Origin: Acidobacteriota bacterium
GTDB taxonomy: Bacteria; Acidobacteriota; HRBIN11
DNA length: 38,124 nucleotides
NCBI GenBank assembly: GCA_030550225.1
Contig: JAUQPV010000002.1
Location: forward strand, 1-38,124
Direction of reading: 5' to 3'
Below, in pieces: positions 14,621 through 23,076 of the stretch (positions are counted from its first letter, which is position 1; every line of letters begins with the position of its first letter). The translations under genes were made by a program, and so were the position numbers. A model generated the notes under the pieces. The model was not told the DNA's origin. It did not search any database and worked only from the letters and a program-made list of their open reading frames with translations.

Positions 14621-16066
14621 CTACGTCCCCAACCGGATGGCGACCATCTGGATGTTCGTCATCTCCTCGATGGCGTAGCGGACGCCCTCTCGACCGATGC
14701 CACTCTGACGGTTGCCGCCGTAGGGCATGTGGTCGGCCCGGAACGTCGGGGCGTCGTTAATGATGATCCCTCCGAAGTTCAGACGACGGATGGCTTGGAA
14801 AACCCGCTGGATGTCCCGAGTAAAGACGGCGGCCTGAAGACCATACTCGGTCGCATCGGCCTGGCGGAGGGCCTCCTCGAAGTCGTCGTACTCAATGACG
14901 TTGGCGATGGGAGCAAAGGCCTCCTTGGCGACGACCTTCATCTCGGGTTTTACATTCACGAGGACCGTCGGCCAGTAGACGGGACCTTCCCGTCGGCCGC
15001 CCGTGACGATGCGAGCGCCTCCTTGCGTCGCCTCAGTGACCCAGGCCTCGATTCGCTGAGCCTCTCGTTCATCGATCATCGGCCCGACGTCGACCCGTTC
15101 GTCCAAGGGGTCGCCGACGACCATCGACTCCGTCTCCCGGACGAACCGCTCCAGGAAGGGATCGTAGACCGGCCGCTCGGCGTAGACCCGTTGGACGGAG
15201 AGGCAGACTTGGCCCGAGTTGTAGTAAGCCCCGATGGCACACCGCCGGGCCGCCCACGCCAGGTCGGCGTCCGGAGCGATGATGACCGGCGAGGTATTCC
15301 CCAGCTCCAGGGTCACCTTCTTGATGCCGGCAATCTGCGTAATGCGCGCTCCGACGTCCGGGCTCCCCGTGAAGGTCACCTTCGCCACGCGGGGGTCCCG
15401 CACGAGCCACTCCCCGACCGTATGCCCCGGCCCGACGACGAGGTTGATGGCCCCTGGCGGCAGGCCCGCCTCTTCCAAGACGCGACACAGCAGGACCGAA
15501 GTCAGGGGCGTCGAGCTGGCCGGCTTCAGGACCAGGGCGTTGCCCGCCGCAATCGCCGGGGCGACCTTGTGGGCGACCAAGTTCAGGGGGAAGTTAAAGG
15601 GCGTGATCGCCGCCACGACGCCGACGGGCCGGCGGACGTAAAATCCGAAGTAGCCCTCGCCGGCCGGGACGGCGTCCAGGGGGACCGTCTCGCCGTGGAC
15701 CCGGCGGGCCTCCTCGGCGGCGATGGTAAACGTCGTGATGGCCCGGTCGACTTCGACCCGGGCCCACTTGAGGGCCTTCCCCGCTTCCGCCGCAATCGTC
15801 CGGGCGAATTCGTCCCGCCGTTCCCGGATCAGGGCCGCCGTCCGGGCCAGGATTTCGGAACGCTTGTGGGCCGGCATCTCGGCCATGATGGGAGCCGCCT
15901 GCTGGGCGGCGGCGATGGCCGCATCGACGTCGTCCTCCCGGGCCGTCGGGACCGTCCCGATGACGTCCCCGCTGTATTTGTTCCGGACCTCCAAGGGCGG
16001 CCCGCCCGAGACCCACCGACCCCCGATGTAGAGCTTCGCTTCTCCGAATTCAAACCGAATGGCCAT
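14621..16066 (-). CDS. NAD(P)-dependent aldehyde dehydrogenase
   Basis: The 481-residue enzyme belongs to the ALDH superfamily. It has the ITPFNFPLN and LVLKPASSTPL segments for cofactor binding, the general base Glu254 in VTLELGN and the nucleophile Cys288 in NSGQVCLS. The C-terminal NDAPTFRADHMPYGG resembles lactaldehyde/glyceraldehyde-3-phosphate-type and related broad-specificity ALDHs. GGAGAAG precedes the ATG at 16066, and upstream codons to 16120 lack a ribosome site. It likely oxidises the aldehyde made by the neighbouring alcohol dehydrogenase. The true substrate is unknown. Confidence 0.9.
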   Translation of the reverse strand: MAIRFEFGEAKLYIGGRWVSGGPPLEVRNKYSGDVIGTVPTAREDDVDAAIAAAQQAAPIMAEMPAHKRSEILARTAALIRERRDEFARTIAAEAGKALKWARVEVDRAITTFTIAAEEARRVHGETVPLDAVPAGEGYFGFYVRRPVGVVAAITPFNFPLNLVAHKVAPAIAAGNALVLKPASSTPLTSVLLCRVLEEAGLPPGAINLVVGPGHTVGEWLVRDPRVAKVTFTGSPDVGARITQIAGIKKVTLELGNTSPVIIAPDADLAWAARRCAIGAYYNSGQVCLSVQRVYAERPVYDPFLERFVRETESMVVGDPLDERVDVGPMIDEREAQRIEAWVTEATQGGARIVTGGRREGPVYWPTVLVNVKPEMKVVAKEAFAPIANVIEYDDFEEALRQADATEYGLQAAVFTRDIQRVFQAIRRLNFGGIIINDAPTFRADHMPYGGNRQSGIGREGVRYAIEEMTNIQMVAIRLGT

Positions 16067-16113
16067 GATGGGGACTTCTCCATTAAGCAAGAAGGCAGTA
16101 GGACAATGAGTCT

Positions 16114-16204
16114 GGCTCATGGGTCCTGAGGAAGGGACCCTCTTCCCCAGGACTTGTAAACCATGAGCCCTCGGCCCAGTGGGGGCCGGGAAAACCCGGC
16201 CCCC
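16114..16204. other. Two strong hairpins between the cyclase and aldehyde dehydrogenase genes
   Basis: GGGGGCCGGG (16181-16190) and CCCGGCCCCC (16195-16204) form a perfect 10-bp stem with an AAAA loop on the plus strand, just after the cyclase stop on the minus strand. Next to it GGCTCATGG (16114-16122) pairs with CCATGAGCC (16161-16169), with an inner GTCCTG/CAGGAC. There is no T-run on either side. These could stabilise the upstream mRNA end or partly terminate transcription, uncoupling the downstream dehydrogenases. Confidence 0.6.
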
Positions 16205-16217
16205 GGTAAAGTTTAGA

Positions 16218-17183
16218 TTACCGAATCGCGACAGCCGTCGCCCACGTTTGACCGGAGCCCTTCACCCGCAGGATGGACAGCACGATCATGAATTCGTAAG
16301 CCTTGTCCCGGACCAACTCTTCCGTGACCGCATTTTCAAAGAGCATGATCCCGTTCTTCGTGATCAACTCCTGGTGAGGCGCAAAGGCCGTGCCGTCGGG
16401 ACCCGGGACGGCGTCGATGCCCCAGGTATCGGCCCCGACGACGGCGACCCGCCGCTGGACCAACCACTTGGCGGCGTCCATGTAAATGCCGGGTTCGCTA
16501 CTGATCCACCGCTTCGGGTCCTTGTCTAAGACCTTCATCCATCCCGTGTGGAAGATCACGACGTCGCCCGGGCCGACGCGGATGTTCCCCTGCCGCTTGA
16601 GGGCCGCCTCGATGTCAGCGACCGTGATGACGTAGTTGTCGGGTTGTAAGACGTCGACGCCCTTCAGGCCGGCGATGTCCAGCAAGACACCCCGAGTCAC
16701 GATGGGCTTGAGCTTTTCACAGCTGTTCATCTTCAGGCCCGTCGGCGTGAAGATGTCCCGCCAGGGCCGCCCGTTGTACCACCGGTCATTCAGGCCGATG
16801 TGGCCGAGACAGTCAAGTTGGGTAAAAGAACCGAGCCAACCGAAGACGACCTCTTCGGACCATTGGAGCTTATTAGCGCCCAGGTAAGCGACGACCGAGT
16901 GGTAGGGCATGTGCATGCTGAAGGTCCGAGGGGCAAAGGCCGGGACACCTTCTCGTAAGACCATCGAGAGGTGATAGGTCTTGCCCTCTTTGATGAGGGC
17001 GGCGGCTTCTTTGACCTTGGCGGGTGTGATCTCGTTCAAGGCACCCTGTTCGTCGTCGGCGCCGTACCGACTGGGCCACCACTTTTCCTCCTGGCCGAGG
17101 CTCAGGCCGACGAGGGCCACGACACCGATGAATCCGGCGAGAGCCAGGAGGAGCCTTCGAGAACGGAAATTCCAGGCTTTCAT
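16218..17183 (-). CDS. Exported cyclase-family metal-dependent hydrolase
   Basis: The 321-residue protein belongs to the cyclase / kynurenine-formamidase-like family. Members are metal hydrolases that open or close small amide, lactone or ring-ketone substrates. The metal-binding region is FTQLDCLGHIGLND, a variant of the usual HxGTHxDxPxH. VVIFHTGWMK and ADTWGIDAVPGP lie further on. A signal peptide is visible (RSRR, then a hydrophobic stretch to VGLSLGQ, about residues 6-30), so it should work in the periplasm. The ATG at 17183 follows GGGAGGGTG. Its location next to the barrel and binding protein suggests it processes the substrate before inner-membrane import. Confidence 0.8.
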   Translation of the reverse strand: MKAWNFRSRRLLLALAGFIGVVALVGLSLGQEEKWWPSRYGADDEQGALNEITPAKVKEAAALIKEGKTYHLSMVLREGVPAFAPRTFSMHMPYHSVVAYLGANKLQWSEEVVFGWLGSFTQLDCLGHIGLNDRWYNGRPWRDIFTPTGLKMNSCEKLKPIVTRGVLLDIAGLKGVDVLQPDNYVITVADIEAALKRQGNIRVGPGDVVIFHTGWMKVLDKDPKRWISSEPGIYMDAAKWLVQRRVAVVGADTWGIDAVPGPDGTAFAPHQELITKNGIMLFENAVTEELVRDKAYEFMIVLSILRVKGSGQTWATAVAIR

Positions 17184-17202
17184 GATCACCCTCCCGATGA
17201 CT

Positions 17203-17222
17203 TTAATTAATAATTAATTTAA
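17203..17222. promoter_or_regulatory. AT-rich palindrome upstream of the cyclase gene
   Basis: TTAATTA and TAATTAA flank a central A (17203-17217), followed by TTTAA, in otherwise GC-rich DNA. The site lies 20-40 bases before the cyclase ATG on the minus strand. It could be a -10 region, a repressor operator, or both. No matching -35 was found. Confidence 0.4.
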
Positions 17223-17311
17223 CTTGACACGGTCCCCCATGTCGGGCGTCCGATCCTCCAGAGACCGAATCCCGAACACCGGAGACCCGCATCAAGCCAG
17301 GACGAACCCGA

Positions 17312-17336
17312 GCCGTCGGGGCGCCGCCCCGACGGC
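17312..17336 (-). terminator. Hairpin after the outer-membrane barrel gene
   Basis: GCCGTCGGGG (17312-17321) pairs perfectly with CCCCGACGGC (17327-17336) over a five-base loop, 14 bases past the barrel stop on the minus strand. It has the stem of a terminator but no T-run, so termination may be partial. Confidence 0.45.
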
Positions 17337-17350
17337 CGAAGGGACTTTGT

Positions 17351-18262
17351 TTAGAAGGAGTAACCCAGGTGAATCCGGAAGTCCAGATGGGATTGGGCCG
17401 GACCGTTCTTTCCGGACAGGGTAAAGCCGTGCGGATACCACTCGTCCTGCAGACCGACGAGGACCCAAGTGAGGAAGAACTTCCCGTAAGACAGGGTCAC
17501 CGACGGGAGCAGGGTCCACTGATGGCCGTCCGTGTTGGGGACTTCCCGGCCGTTGAGTTTGGTCGGGCCGAATCCGCGACGGCGGACCTGCAGGTCGACC
17601 GTCAGGCTCGTCTTCTCCCCGATGGGGTAGCTATACGTGACGCCGACCGTAGGGACTGTCAAGTCGCCGGGGTCGACCTCATCCTCGCCGTCTTGGTGGA
17701 CCAGGGTCATGATGTAGTAGGTACCGCCGTAGACGGTCAGCGAGCCCTTCGGGAGACTGAGGGGGTACTTCACGGTGCCGTTCAGGATGATCTCGTCGCT
17801 CTGGTTCGTCGCCGAGATCCGACCCGGCTCGACGGGCCGAGGCGCAAGGTCGAAGACGTAAGCCCCCGTAAGGTTAAAGTACTTGGTGCTCAAGGTCCCG
17901 TAGGTCCAGAACCAGAAGGGGACGAGGCCGCTGGAGACGGTCGTTCCACTGGTGGTCACCTTCACGTTGCCGAACAGGGTCAGGGCCCCGACGGTGAAAG
18001 CCGGGCTCAGCTCGTCAGCCACGCCCTTGACCGGCGTCGTGTATTGCGCCAGGGCGAACCAATAGGGGACCTCGATTTTAAAGGTGGGGTCGGGTCGGTA
18101 TTTGGTACCGCCGGCGTCATACAGCTCATTGATGGTCACTGTACTGGCGGCGACCAGGACCGTCCACTGGGCCTGGCTGGAGACGGCCGTTCCGGTCAGG
18201 AAGACGGCCGCCAAGACCAATGCGCGAGCGCCGCGCCACGGAAGCCGTCGATGGACTTTCAT
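17351..18262 (-). CDS. Outer-membrane beta-barrel protein (putative substrate channel)
   Basis: The 303-residue protein starts with a signal peptide (MKVHRR, a hydrophobic core, then TAVSSQAQ, about 1-32). It continues as alternating beta-strand-like segments rich in Tyr, Trp and Gly, such as VPYWFALAQYTTPV and GGTYYIMTLVHQ. It ends in HLGYSF, the terminal aromatic residue recognised by the outer-membrane assembly machinery. The pattern fits channels encoded beside aromatic or hydrophobic-substrate catabolic genes. GGAGGGGG precedes the ATG at 18262. A TTGACA/TACAAT promoter lies about 110 bases upstream. It probably lets the cluster's substrate cross the outer membrane. Confidence 0.75.
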   Translation of the reverse strand: MKVHRRLPWRGARALVLAAVFLTGTAVSSQAQWTVLVAASTVTINELYDAGGTKYRPDPTFKIEVPYWFALAQYTTPVKGVADELSPAFTVGALTLFGNVKVTTSGTTVSSGLVPFWFWTYGTLSTKYFNLTGAYVFDLAPRPVEPGRISATNQSDEIILNGTVKYPLSLPKGSLTVYGGTYYIMTLVHQDGEDEVDPGDLTVPTVGVTYSYPIGEKTSLTVDLQVRRRGFGPTKLNGREVPNTDGHQWTLLPSVTLSYGKFFLTWVLVGLQDEWYPHGFTLSGKNGPAQSHLDFRIHLGYSF

Positions 18263-18373
18263 AGCCCCCTCCAAAAGGTAAAGTCCAATATGCAGGCCAC
18301 TCAGGCAGTCGGGCGACCCGATAAGCCGGCCCGTGACATGTCTCCATGACCTAAACATCTTATCATCGGCCGG

Positions 18374-18401
18374 ATTGTAAGGAATCCTATTTACCTGTCA
18401 A
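18374..18401 (-). promoter_or_regulatory. Sigma70-like promoter for the outer-membrane barrel gene
   Basis: On the minus strand TTGACA (18401-18396) and TACAAT (18379-18374) are separated by 16 bp. The -35 is perfect and the -10 has one mismatch. The -35 overlaps the livF stop. Transcription would start near 18367, leaving a leader of about 105 bases before the ATG at 18262. Confidence 0.6.
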
Positions 18402-19069
18402 CTCGAACTTCCGGCCCCCGACGCCCCGTCGGTCGCGACCTCGCCCCGCTCGATGGTCACGACCCGATCGACTAAAGCGGCAATCACGCGCGGGTCCGAC
18501 TCGGCGACCAAGAGGGTCACGCCCGTCTCCCGGACCCGGGCGAGGACGTCGACCATACGGGCGGCCATCTCGGGGGCCAGGCCCTCGAAGGGCTCGTCCA
18601 GCAGGAGCCAGCGTCGGCCAGCCATCAGCGCCCGGGCCAAGGCGGCCATCTTTTGCTGACCTCCGCTGAGCCACGTAGCCCGCCGGTCCGCCATCGTCCG
18701 CACGTCGGGCATGAGGTCGTAGACCCAGCGAAGCCGCTCGGCGGCGTCCGGGATCCCCATCGCCCATGCCGGGAGCAAGATGTTTTCCTCCACGGTCAGG
18801 GACCCGACGAGGCGTCGGTCCTCGGGCATATAGCCGATGCCGAGACGGGCCCGCTCGTAGGGCCGGAGTCGGCCGACGTCCCGGCCGTCCAAGCGGACCT
18901 GGCCGGACTGGACCGGGAGGAGGCCCATGATGCTCCGCAGGGTCGTCGTCTTACCGGCGCCGTTGCGGCCGACGAGGCCGACGGCCGTGCCCGTCGGGAC
19001 CGTCAACGTGACGCCCCGTAGAATCCCGTATGCACCGATGAAGACCCAGACATCCTGGAGCTCTAACAT
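18398..19069 (-). CDS. livF: ABC transporter ATP-binding protein, LivF type
   Basis: One of two ATPases of a branched-chain-amino-acid-type (HAAT) importer. The 223-residue protein has Walker A GRNGAGKTT, the Q-loop region YMPEDRRLV, signature LSGGQQKMA and Walker B WLLLDEPFEG. The signature LSGGQ and the short length mark the LivF side. GGGAAAGG precedes the ATG at 19069; longer in-frame starts lack a ribosome site. The Liv arrangement is often used for aromatic acids, amides and urea as well as amino acids, so the substrate is open. Confidence 0.9.
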   Translation of the reverse strand: MLELQDVWVFIGAYGILRGVTLTVPTGTAVGLVGRNGAGKTTTLRSIMGLLPVQSGQVRLDGRDVGRLRPYERARLGIGYMPEDRRLVGSLTVEENILLPAWAMGIPDAAERLRWVYDLMPDVRTMADRRATWLSGGQQKMAALARALMAGRRWLLLDEPFEGLAPEMAARMVDVLARVRETGVTLLVAESDPRVIAALVDRVVTIERGEVATDGASGAGSSS

Positions 19070-19133
19070 GGACCTTTCCCTTTTCGTGACGACGGGATGG
19101 ATGGCTCGTACCACTTCATCACTCGTCACACCG

Positions 19134-19874
19134 TCACTTGGTCTTGGAGGGAGCGGCTAAGACTTCCGAAAGGACGGCCTGGGGGTCGCCGTCAGCGACA
19201 ACCCGGCCGCCCTGAAACACGAGGACTCGCTGGGCGTATCGCAAGACGACGTCCATGTCGTGTTCGACGAAGAGGACCGTCACGCCGGCGGGAAGCAGGA
19301 TTTCCATGAGCGTGTCCATAAGGGGGAACTTCTCCCGGACGCTGACGCCACTGGTCGGCTCGTCCATCAGGAGGAGCCGGGGCCGCAGGGCCAATGCCAG
19401 GGCCACATCCAGGAGCTTCCGCTTCCCTTCGGGTAGGGTATAGGTCGGCCGGTCGGCGTCGTCGGCCAGACCGAACCGGGCCAGCAGGTCCATCGCCGGT
19501 TCGACCCAGGCCGTTCGCCGTAGGGGCCACCAGGGGTCCATCATCCGGCCTTCTCGGGCGGCCCACGCCAGAAGCATGTTTTCCAGGACCGTCAAATTCG
19601 AGTAGAGCTGGGGGATCTGAAACGTGCGGGCGATGCCCAGGCGAGTGATCGTCCGGGGGTGCAAGCCCGTGATGTCCCGTCCCATAAACCGGATGGTCCC
19701 CCGCTCGGGCGGGATATAGCCCGTCACGAGGTTCAGGAAAGTCGTCTTGCCTGCTCCATTCGGGCCGACAATGCCGACCTGCTCGCCTTCTCGGACCTGG
19801 ACGGCCAGGTCCTCGGCGGCGACGACTTGGCCGAAGCGCCGCGTGAGACCCTCAGTCTCCAACACGACCGTCAT
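19134..19874 (-). CDS. livG: ABC transporter ATP-binding protein, LivG type
   Basis: The 246-residue partner ATPase of the HAAT importer has Walker A GPNGAGKTT, then ARTFQIPQLYSNLTVLENML typical of LivG, and Walker B LLLMDEPTSG. The expected ABC signature is degenerate: the segment before Walker B reads LPEGKRKLLDVALALA rather than LSxGxQ. The ATG at 19874 overlaps the livM stop as ATGA and has GGAAGG upstream. It works as a heterodimer with LivF beneath the LivH/LivM channel. Confidence 0.9.
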   Translation of the reverse strand: MTVVLETEGLTRRFGQVVAAEDLAVQVREGEQVGIVGPNGAGKTTFLNLVTGYIPPERGTIRFMGRDITGLHPRTITRLGIARTFQIPQLYSNLTVLENMLLAWAAREGRMMDPWWPLRRTAWVEPAMDLLARFGLADDADRPTYTLPEGKRKLLDVALALALRPRLLLMDEPTSGVSVREKFPLMDTLMEILLPAGVTVLFVEHDMDVVLRYAQRVLVFQGGRVVADGDPQAVLSEVLAAPSKTK

Positions 19875-20815
19875 GATACAGCCTTCCGAAATCGAAGATA
19901 GCGAAGGGTCCAAAGGCCCCGGGGCATGAAGAGGATCAGCAAGAGCATCATCCCGCCCAGGGCCATCTGCCACGTATAGGGCGCGTATTTCAGGGCATAC
20001 GTGCGAAGGAACTCGAATACGACTGCGCCGATGAGGGGCGCCAGGACACTTTCGGTCCCGCCTAACAGCGTGATGAATACGAACTCGCCGGCCGTCGTCC
20101 AGTAGGCCAGCTGGGGGTCGACGTGGCCGACGTTTAAGGCCGTCAGGACACCCCCGAGACCGGCCAAACCGGCCGCCAGGACGTAGGCCCAGTAGACGAC
20201 CTGCCAGACCGAACTTCCGAGATACTCCAGACGGACCTCGTTGTCCCGGACGGCCCGGAGGGCATACCCCAGGGGCGAGTCCAAAAACAGGTGGATCAGG
20301 ACAAGGGCGACGGCCGTACAGACCAAGGTGGCCTCGTAGAGGACCGACCGAAGCGTGTCGACCGACCACGCCGTGCCCAAGACGGTCGGCGGGGGAATCC
20401 GGAGTCCGTCTGTACCGCCCGTGATCCAGTAGGCTTTCAACAGCCAGCCGTAGAGGATCATCGTGAAGGCCAGGCTCAGCATGGCGAAGAAGATCTCCCG
20501 GTACCGGGCAATCCAGAGGCCGGTCAGGGCGGCCACGGTCATGCTGACGATGACGGCCCCGACGAGGAGAAGCCCGGCCTCCCGAACGCCAAGGAGCCGC
20601 ACCATGAAGGCGGCTGTGTAAGCACCCGTCGCAAAAAACAGACTCTGCCCAAAGGAGACCAGACCGGCCCGCATCAGCAGGGCCACGCTGAGGGCCGCCA
20701 GACCCCGGGCCAGGGCCAGGGAGAACAGAAAGACCGTCCATCGGGGTAAGACGAAGCCCACCGCCCCGAGCCCGACGAAGCTCAATACCCCGATCAGGAC
20801 TGCCCGAGGTTTCAT
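19871..20815 (-). CDS. livM: ABC transporter permease, LivM type
   Basis: The 314-residue inner-membrane permease of the HAAT importer has eight or so hydrophobic segments. It contains the LivM-type motif LDSPLGYALRAVRDNEVRLEYLG, the EAA-like loop that contacts the ATPase. Its ATG at 20815 overlaps the livH stop by ATGA, and its own stop overlaps livG in the same way, so livH-livM-livG are translationally coupled. GGTGGAGG lies 10 bases upstream. Confidence 0.9.
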   Translation of the reverse strand: MKPRAVLIGVLSFVGLGAVGFVLPRWTVFLFSLALARGLAALSVALLMRAGLVSFGQSLFFATGAYTAAFMVRLLGVREAGLLLVGAVIVSMTVAALTGLWIARYREIFFAMLSLAFTMILYGWLLKAYWITGGTDGLRIPPPTVLGTAWSVDTLRSVLYEATLVCTAVALVLIHLFLDSPLGYALRAVRDNEVRLEYLGSSVWQVVYWAYVLAAGLAGLGGVLTALNVGHVDPQLAYWTTAGEFVFITLLGGTESVLAPLIGAVVFEFLRTYALKYAPYTWQMALGGMMLLLILFMPRGLWTLRYLRFRKAVS

Positions 20816-21711
20816 AGCCGTCGGACCTCCACCCGACCCCAAAGCCCCCGGGGTCGCAGGATCAAAACCAGGGCCATGACGAGGTAGATCACGAACAACT
20901 CCAGGACCGGGAACAGGTGTACGGTCGCCGCCCGGAGGAGACCGATCAGGAGGGCCCCCACGGCGGCGCCCTCCAGGCTTCCGAGTCCCCCGAGGACGAC
21001 GACGGCGAAGGCCAGGACGATCACCTCGGCCCCCATCCCCGGCATGACGGCGATCATCGGGGCCGTCATCGCACCCCCGAGGCCGGCCAAGACGGTCCCT
21101 ATCGAGAAAGCCAGGACGGACATCCGGGGCACGTCGATGCCCAGGGCCATACTCATCTCGGGGTCCTCGATCATGGCCACGATGATCCGGCCCGTCCGGG
21201 TCCGGCGGATAAAGACACTCACGAGGATCCCGACGACGGCAGCCGTCCCGACCAGCAGGAGACTATACCAGGGATAGGTAATGTCCCCGATGGAGACCTC
21301 CCCGAGGAGTGTGTATGGGGCATACGCATAGATGGGGTCGACTCCCCAGACCAGCTTGGTGAGGTCCTCAAAGATCAAAAACAAGGCGTAGGTCGCCAAG
21401 AGTTGATAGACCGGCTCCCGGGGATACATCCACCGCAAGATCCCCCGCTCGACGAGAGGACCCACGACGACACCCACGGCGAGGGCCGCCAGGGGGATCA
21501 TCAGATAGACACCGTAGGGCCAGAGGTCCCGGCGTCCGTAAAGCCCGATGAGGGACGCCGCCGCATAGGCCCCCAGGGCATAGAAACTCCCGTGGGCGAT
21601 GTTGAGGACCCGCAGGACCCCGTAAATCAGGCTCAGACCTAAGGCAATCAGAAAGAGCCACGCCGCATAAATCAAGCCATCGGTCCCGATGACGACCAGC
21701 GTGTCGATCAT
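20812..21711 (-). CDS. livH: ABC transporter permease, LivH type
   Basis: The 299-residue permease begins with a hydrophobic segment carrying GLSLIYGVLRVLNIAHGSFYALGAY, the typical LivH N-terminus. It also has the cytoplasmic loop RTRTGRIIVAMIEDPEMSMALGID. It ends in LVLILRPRGLWG, again typical of the family. It starts 12 bases after the binding-protein stop and is coupled to livM. It forms the transmembrane channel with LivM. Confidence 0.92.
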   Translation of the reverse strand: MIDTLVVIGTDGLIYAAWLFLIALGLSLIYGVLRVLNIAHGSFYALGAYAAASLIGLYGRRDLWPYGVYLMIPLAALAVGVVVGPLVERGILRWMYPREPVYQLLATYALFLIFEDLTKLVWGVDPIYAYAPYTLLGEVSIGDITYPWYSLLLVGTAAVVGILVSVFIRRTRTGRIIVAMIEDPEMSMALGIDVPRMSVLAFSIGTVLAGLGGAMTAPMIAVMPGMGAEVIVLAFAVVVLGGLGSLEGAAVGALLIGLLRAATVHLFPVLELFVIYLVMALVLILRPRGLWGRVEVRRL

Positions 21712-21723
21712 CTTACCGCCCCG

Positions 21724-23043
21724 TCACGGACATCGGGCGCCTGGGAACCCCTGGCGGATCCAGTCCTCGCTCTTGACGCCGTCCGGCGGGTTCACGCACT
21801 CGGCCGGGAAAGTCATTACGTTCGTCAGCCGCACCTCTTTCTGCTGAGGATCATAGGGACCCGTGATGCCATAAGCCGTCGGCTCGACAGCCTGATGGCC
21901 CTTGCCGATGGCCATCCGGATCGTGCCGCTGGGCGTCTCGAACTCCAGATACTCGAGGGCGGCGATGACCTGATCGACCGTAGGCCACTTGCCTTCATTC
22001 GCCGCTAAAGCCTTCTCAAAGGCGGCTTTCACACCCAAGAGGGCCTGAGCCATGTGGTAAGACGCATAGACCGGCCGAATCCCATAACGGTCTCGGTACG
22101 CCCGGACGAACCACTGGTTCAGCGGCGTGTTCGGCGCAAAGGGCCCGTGGGGCCCGCGCGCCCCAACGATGATCCCCGGCGGGACGTCCCGACCCAGCCG
22201 GGGGAGCATCGTCTCTCCCGGTGTGAAGGCGATCAGACTCCGACGATGTAGGCCCCGGGGCGTCATCTGGATCGTGAAGCCCTCGAGGTCTCCGCCCCAG
22301 AAGCTCGAGTGGATGAACTCGGGCCGGGCCGCCAGGAGGGCCGAAATCTCGGTCGAGAACTCCCCCGCAAACAACTTGGGGAACTGCTCGGAGACGACCT
22401 TCACGTCCGGCTTTAGCTTGAGCAGAGCGTCCCGGAAGGTGTTCCACGAATCCTGTCCCCAAGCGTAGTTCTGATTCAGGCCGGCGACCGTCCGGACGTT
22501 CGGCCGAATCTTCAGGAGATACCGAGCGAGGCCGATGCTATCGATGACCTGATGAGCGCTCGTCCGAAAGACGTACCGGTACGTCCGGTCCTCGAAAATC
22601 CGATTCGTCCCGCAGTCGAACAAGAACGTCAGGACCTTCAACTCCTCGGCGACCGGGGCGATGGCCAGACAGTCAGCACTCGAGATGTAGCCGATCACGA
22701 AGTCGACCTTTTCCTCCAGGACGAGACGGCGGAGCTCGGCGACCTGCCGCTCGGCCCCGCCGGCCTCGTCGACATAGACGGCTCGGATGGGCACGCCCCC
22801 GATGCCCGGCCGGTCATAGGGCTTGGGGGCACTCCCGGCGTTCAACTGCTCGATGAGGAGTTCGGTGGCATTCCGGGCCGGCACGCCGAAGGGAGCGGCG
22901 GCGGCGCCGGACAGGAAGACGACGATGCCGACTTTGAGTTGGGCCGGGGCCCCCGGCGGGGTGGGCGCCTGGGGCGACCCGGGCGGCGTCGATGCCAACA
23001 ATATTAATATAAAAATATTCAAGACACTAAAGGGACGGCTCAT
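21724..23043 (-). CDS. Periplasmic substrate-binding protein of the Liv-type importer
   Basis: The 439-residue protein has an N-terminal hydrophobic signal (MSRPFSVLNIFILILLASTP) and then a type I periplasmic binding fold of the Peripla_BP_6 (LivK/AmiC-like) family. Family marks are KVGIVVFLSGAAAAPFG, VDFVIGYISSADCLAIAPV and HMAQALLGVKAAFEKA. It ends with two extra cysteine-bearing segments (AECVNPP and GARCP) that could form a disulfide. GGAGGGGGG precedes the ATG. It should set the specificity of the importer; nothing in the sequence identifies the ligand. Confidence 0.88.
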   Translation of the reverse strand: MSRPFSVLNIFILILLASTPPGSPQAPTPPGAPAQLKVGIVVFLSGAAAAPFGVPARNATELLIEQLNAGSAPKPYDRPGIGGVPIRAVYVDEAGGAERQVAELRRLVLEEKVDFVIGYISSADCLAIAPVAEELKVLTFLFDCGTNRIFEDRTYRYVFRTSAHQVIDSIGLARYLLKIRPNVRTVAGLNQNYAWGQDSWNTFRDALLKLKPDVKVVSEQFPKLFAGEFSTEISALLAARPEFIHSSFWGGDLEGFTIQMTPRGLHRRSLIAFTPGETMLPRLGRDVPPGIIVGARGPHGPFAPNTPLNQWFVRAYRDRYGIRPVYASYHMAQALLGVKAAFEKALAANEGKWPTVDQVIAALEYLEFETPSGTIRMAIGKGHQAVEPTAYGITGPYDPQQKEVRLTNVMTFPAECVNPPDGVKSEDWIRQGFPGARCP

Positions 23044-23076
23044 GAAGCGCCCCCCTCCGAGAAGATCAGGCTTATT

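Noticed and set aside
14729..16129. Long open frame of about 466 codons on the plus strand opposite the aldehyde dehydrogenase
   Set aside because: The aldehyde dehydrogenase on the other strand has all catalytic motifs; the plus-strand translation is low-complexity and unrecognisable.
19875..20741. Extended N-terminus for LivG on the minus strand
   Set aside because: The extra codons overlap livM in another frame; LivG homologues start at the MTVVLETEGLTRRFG position, coupled by ATGA.
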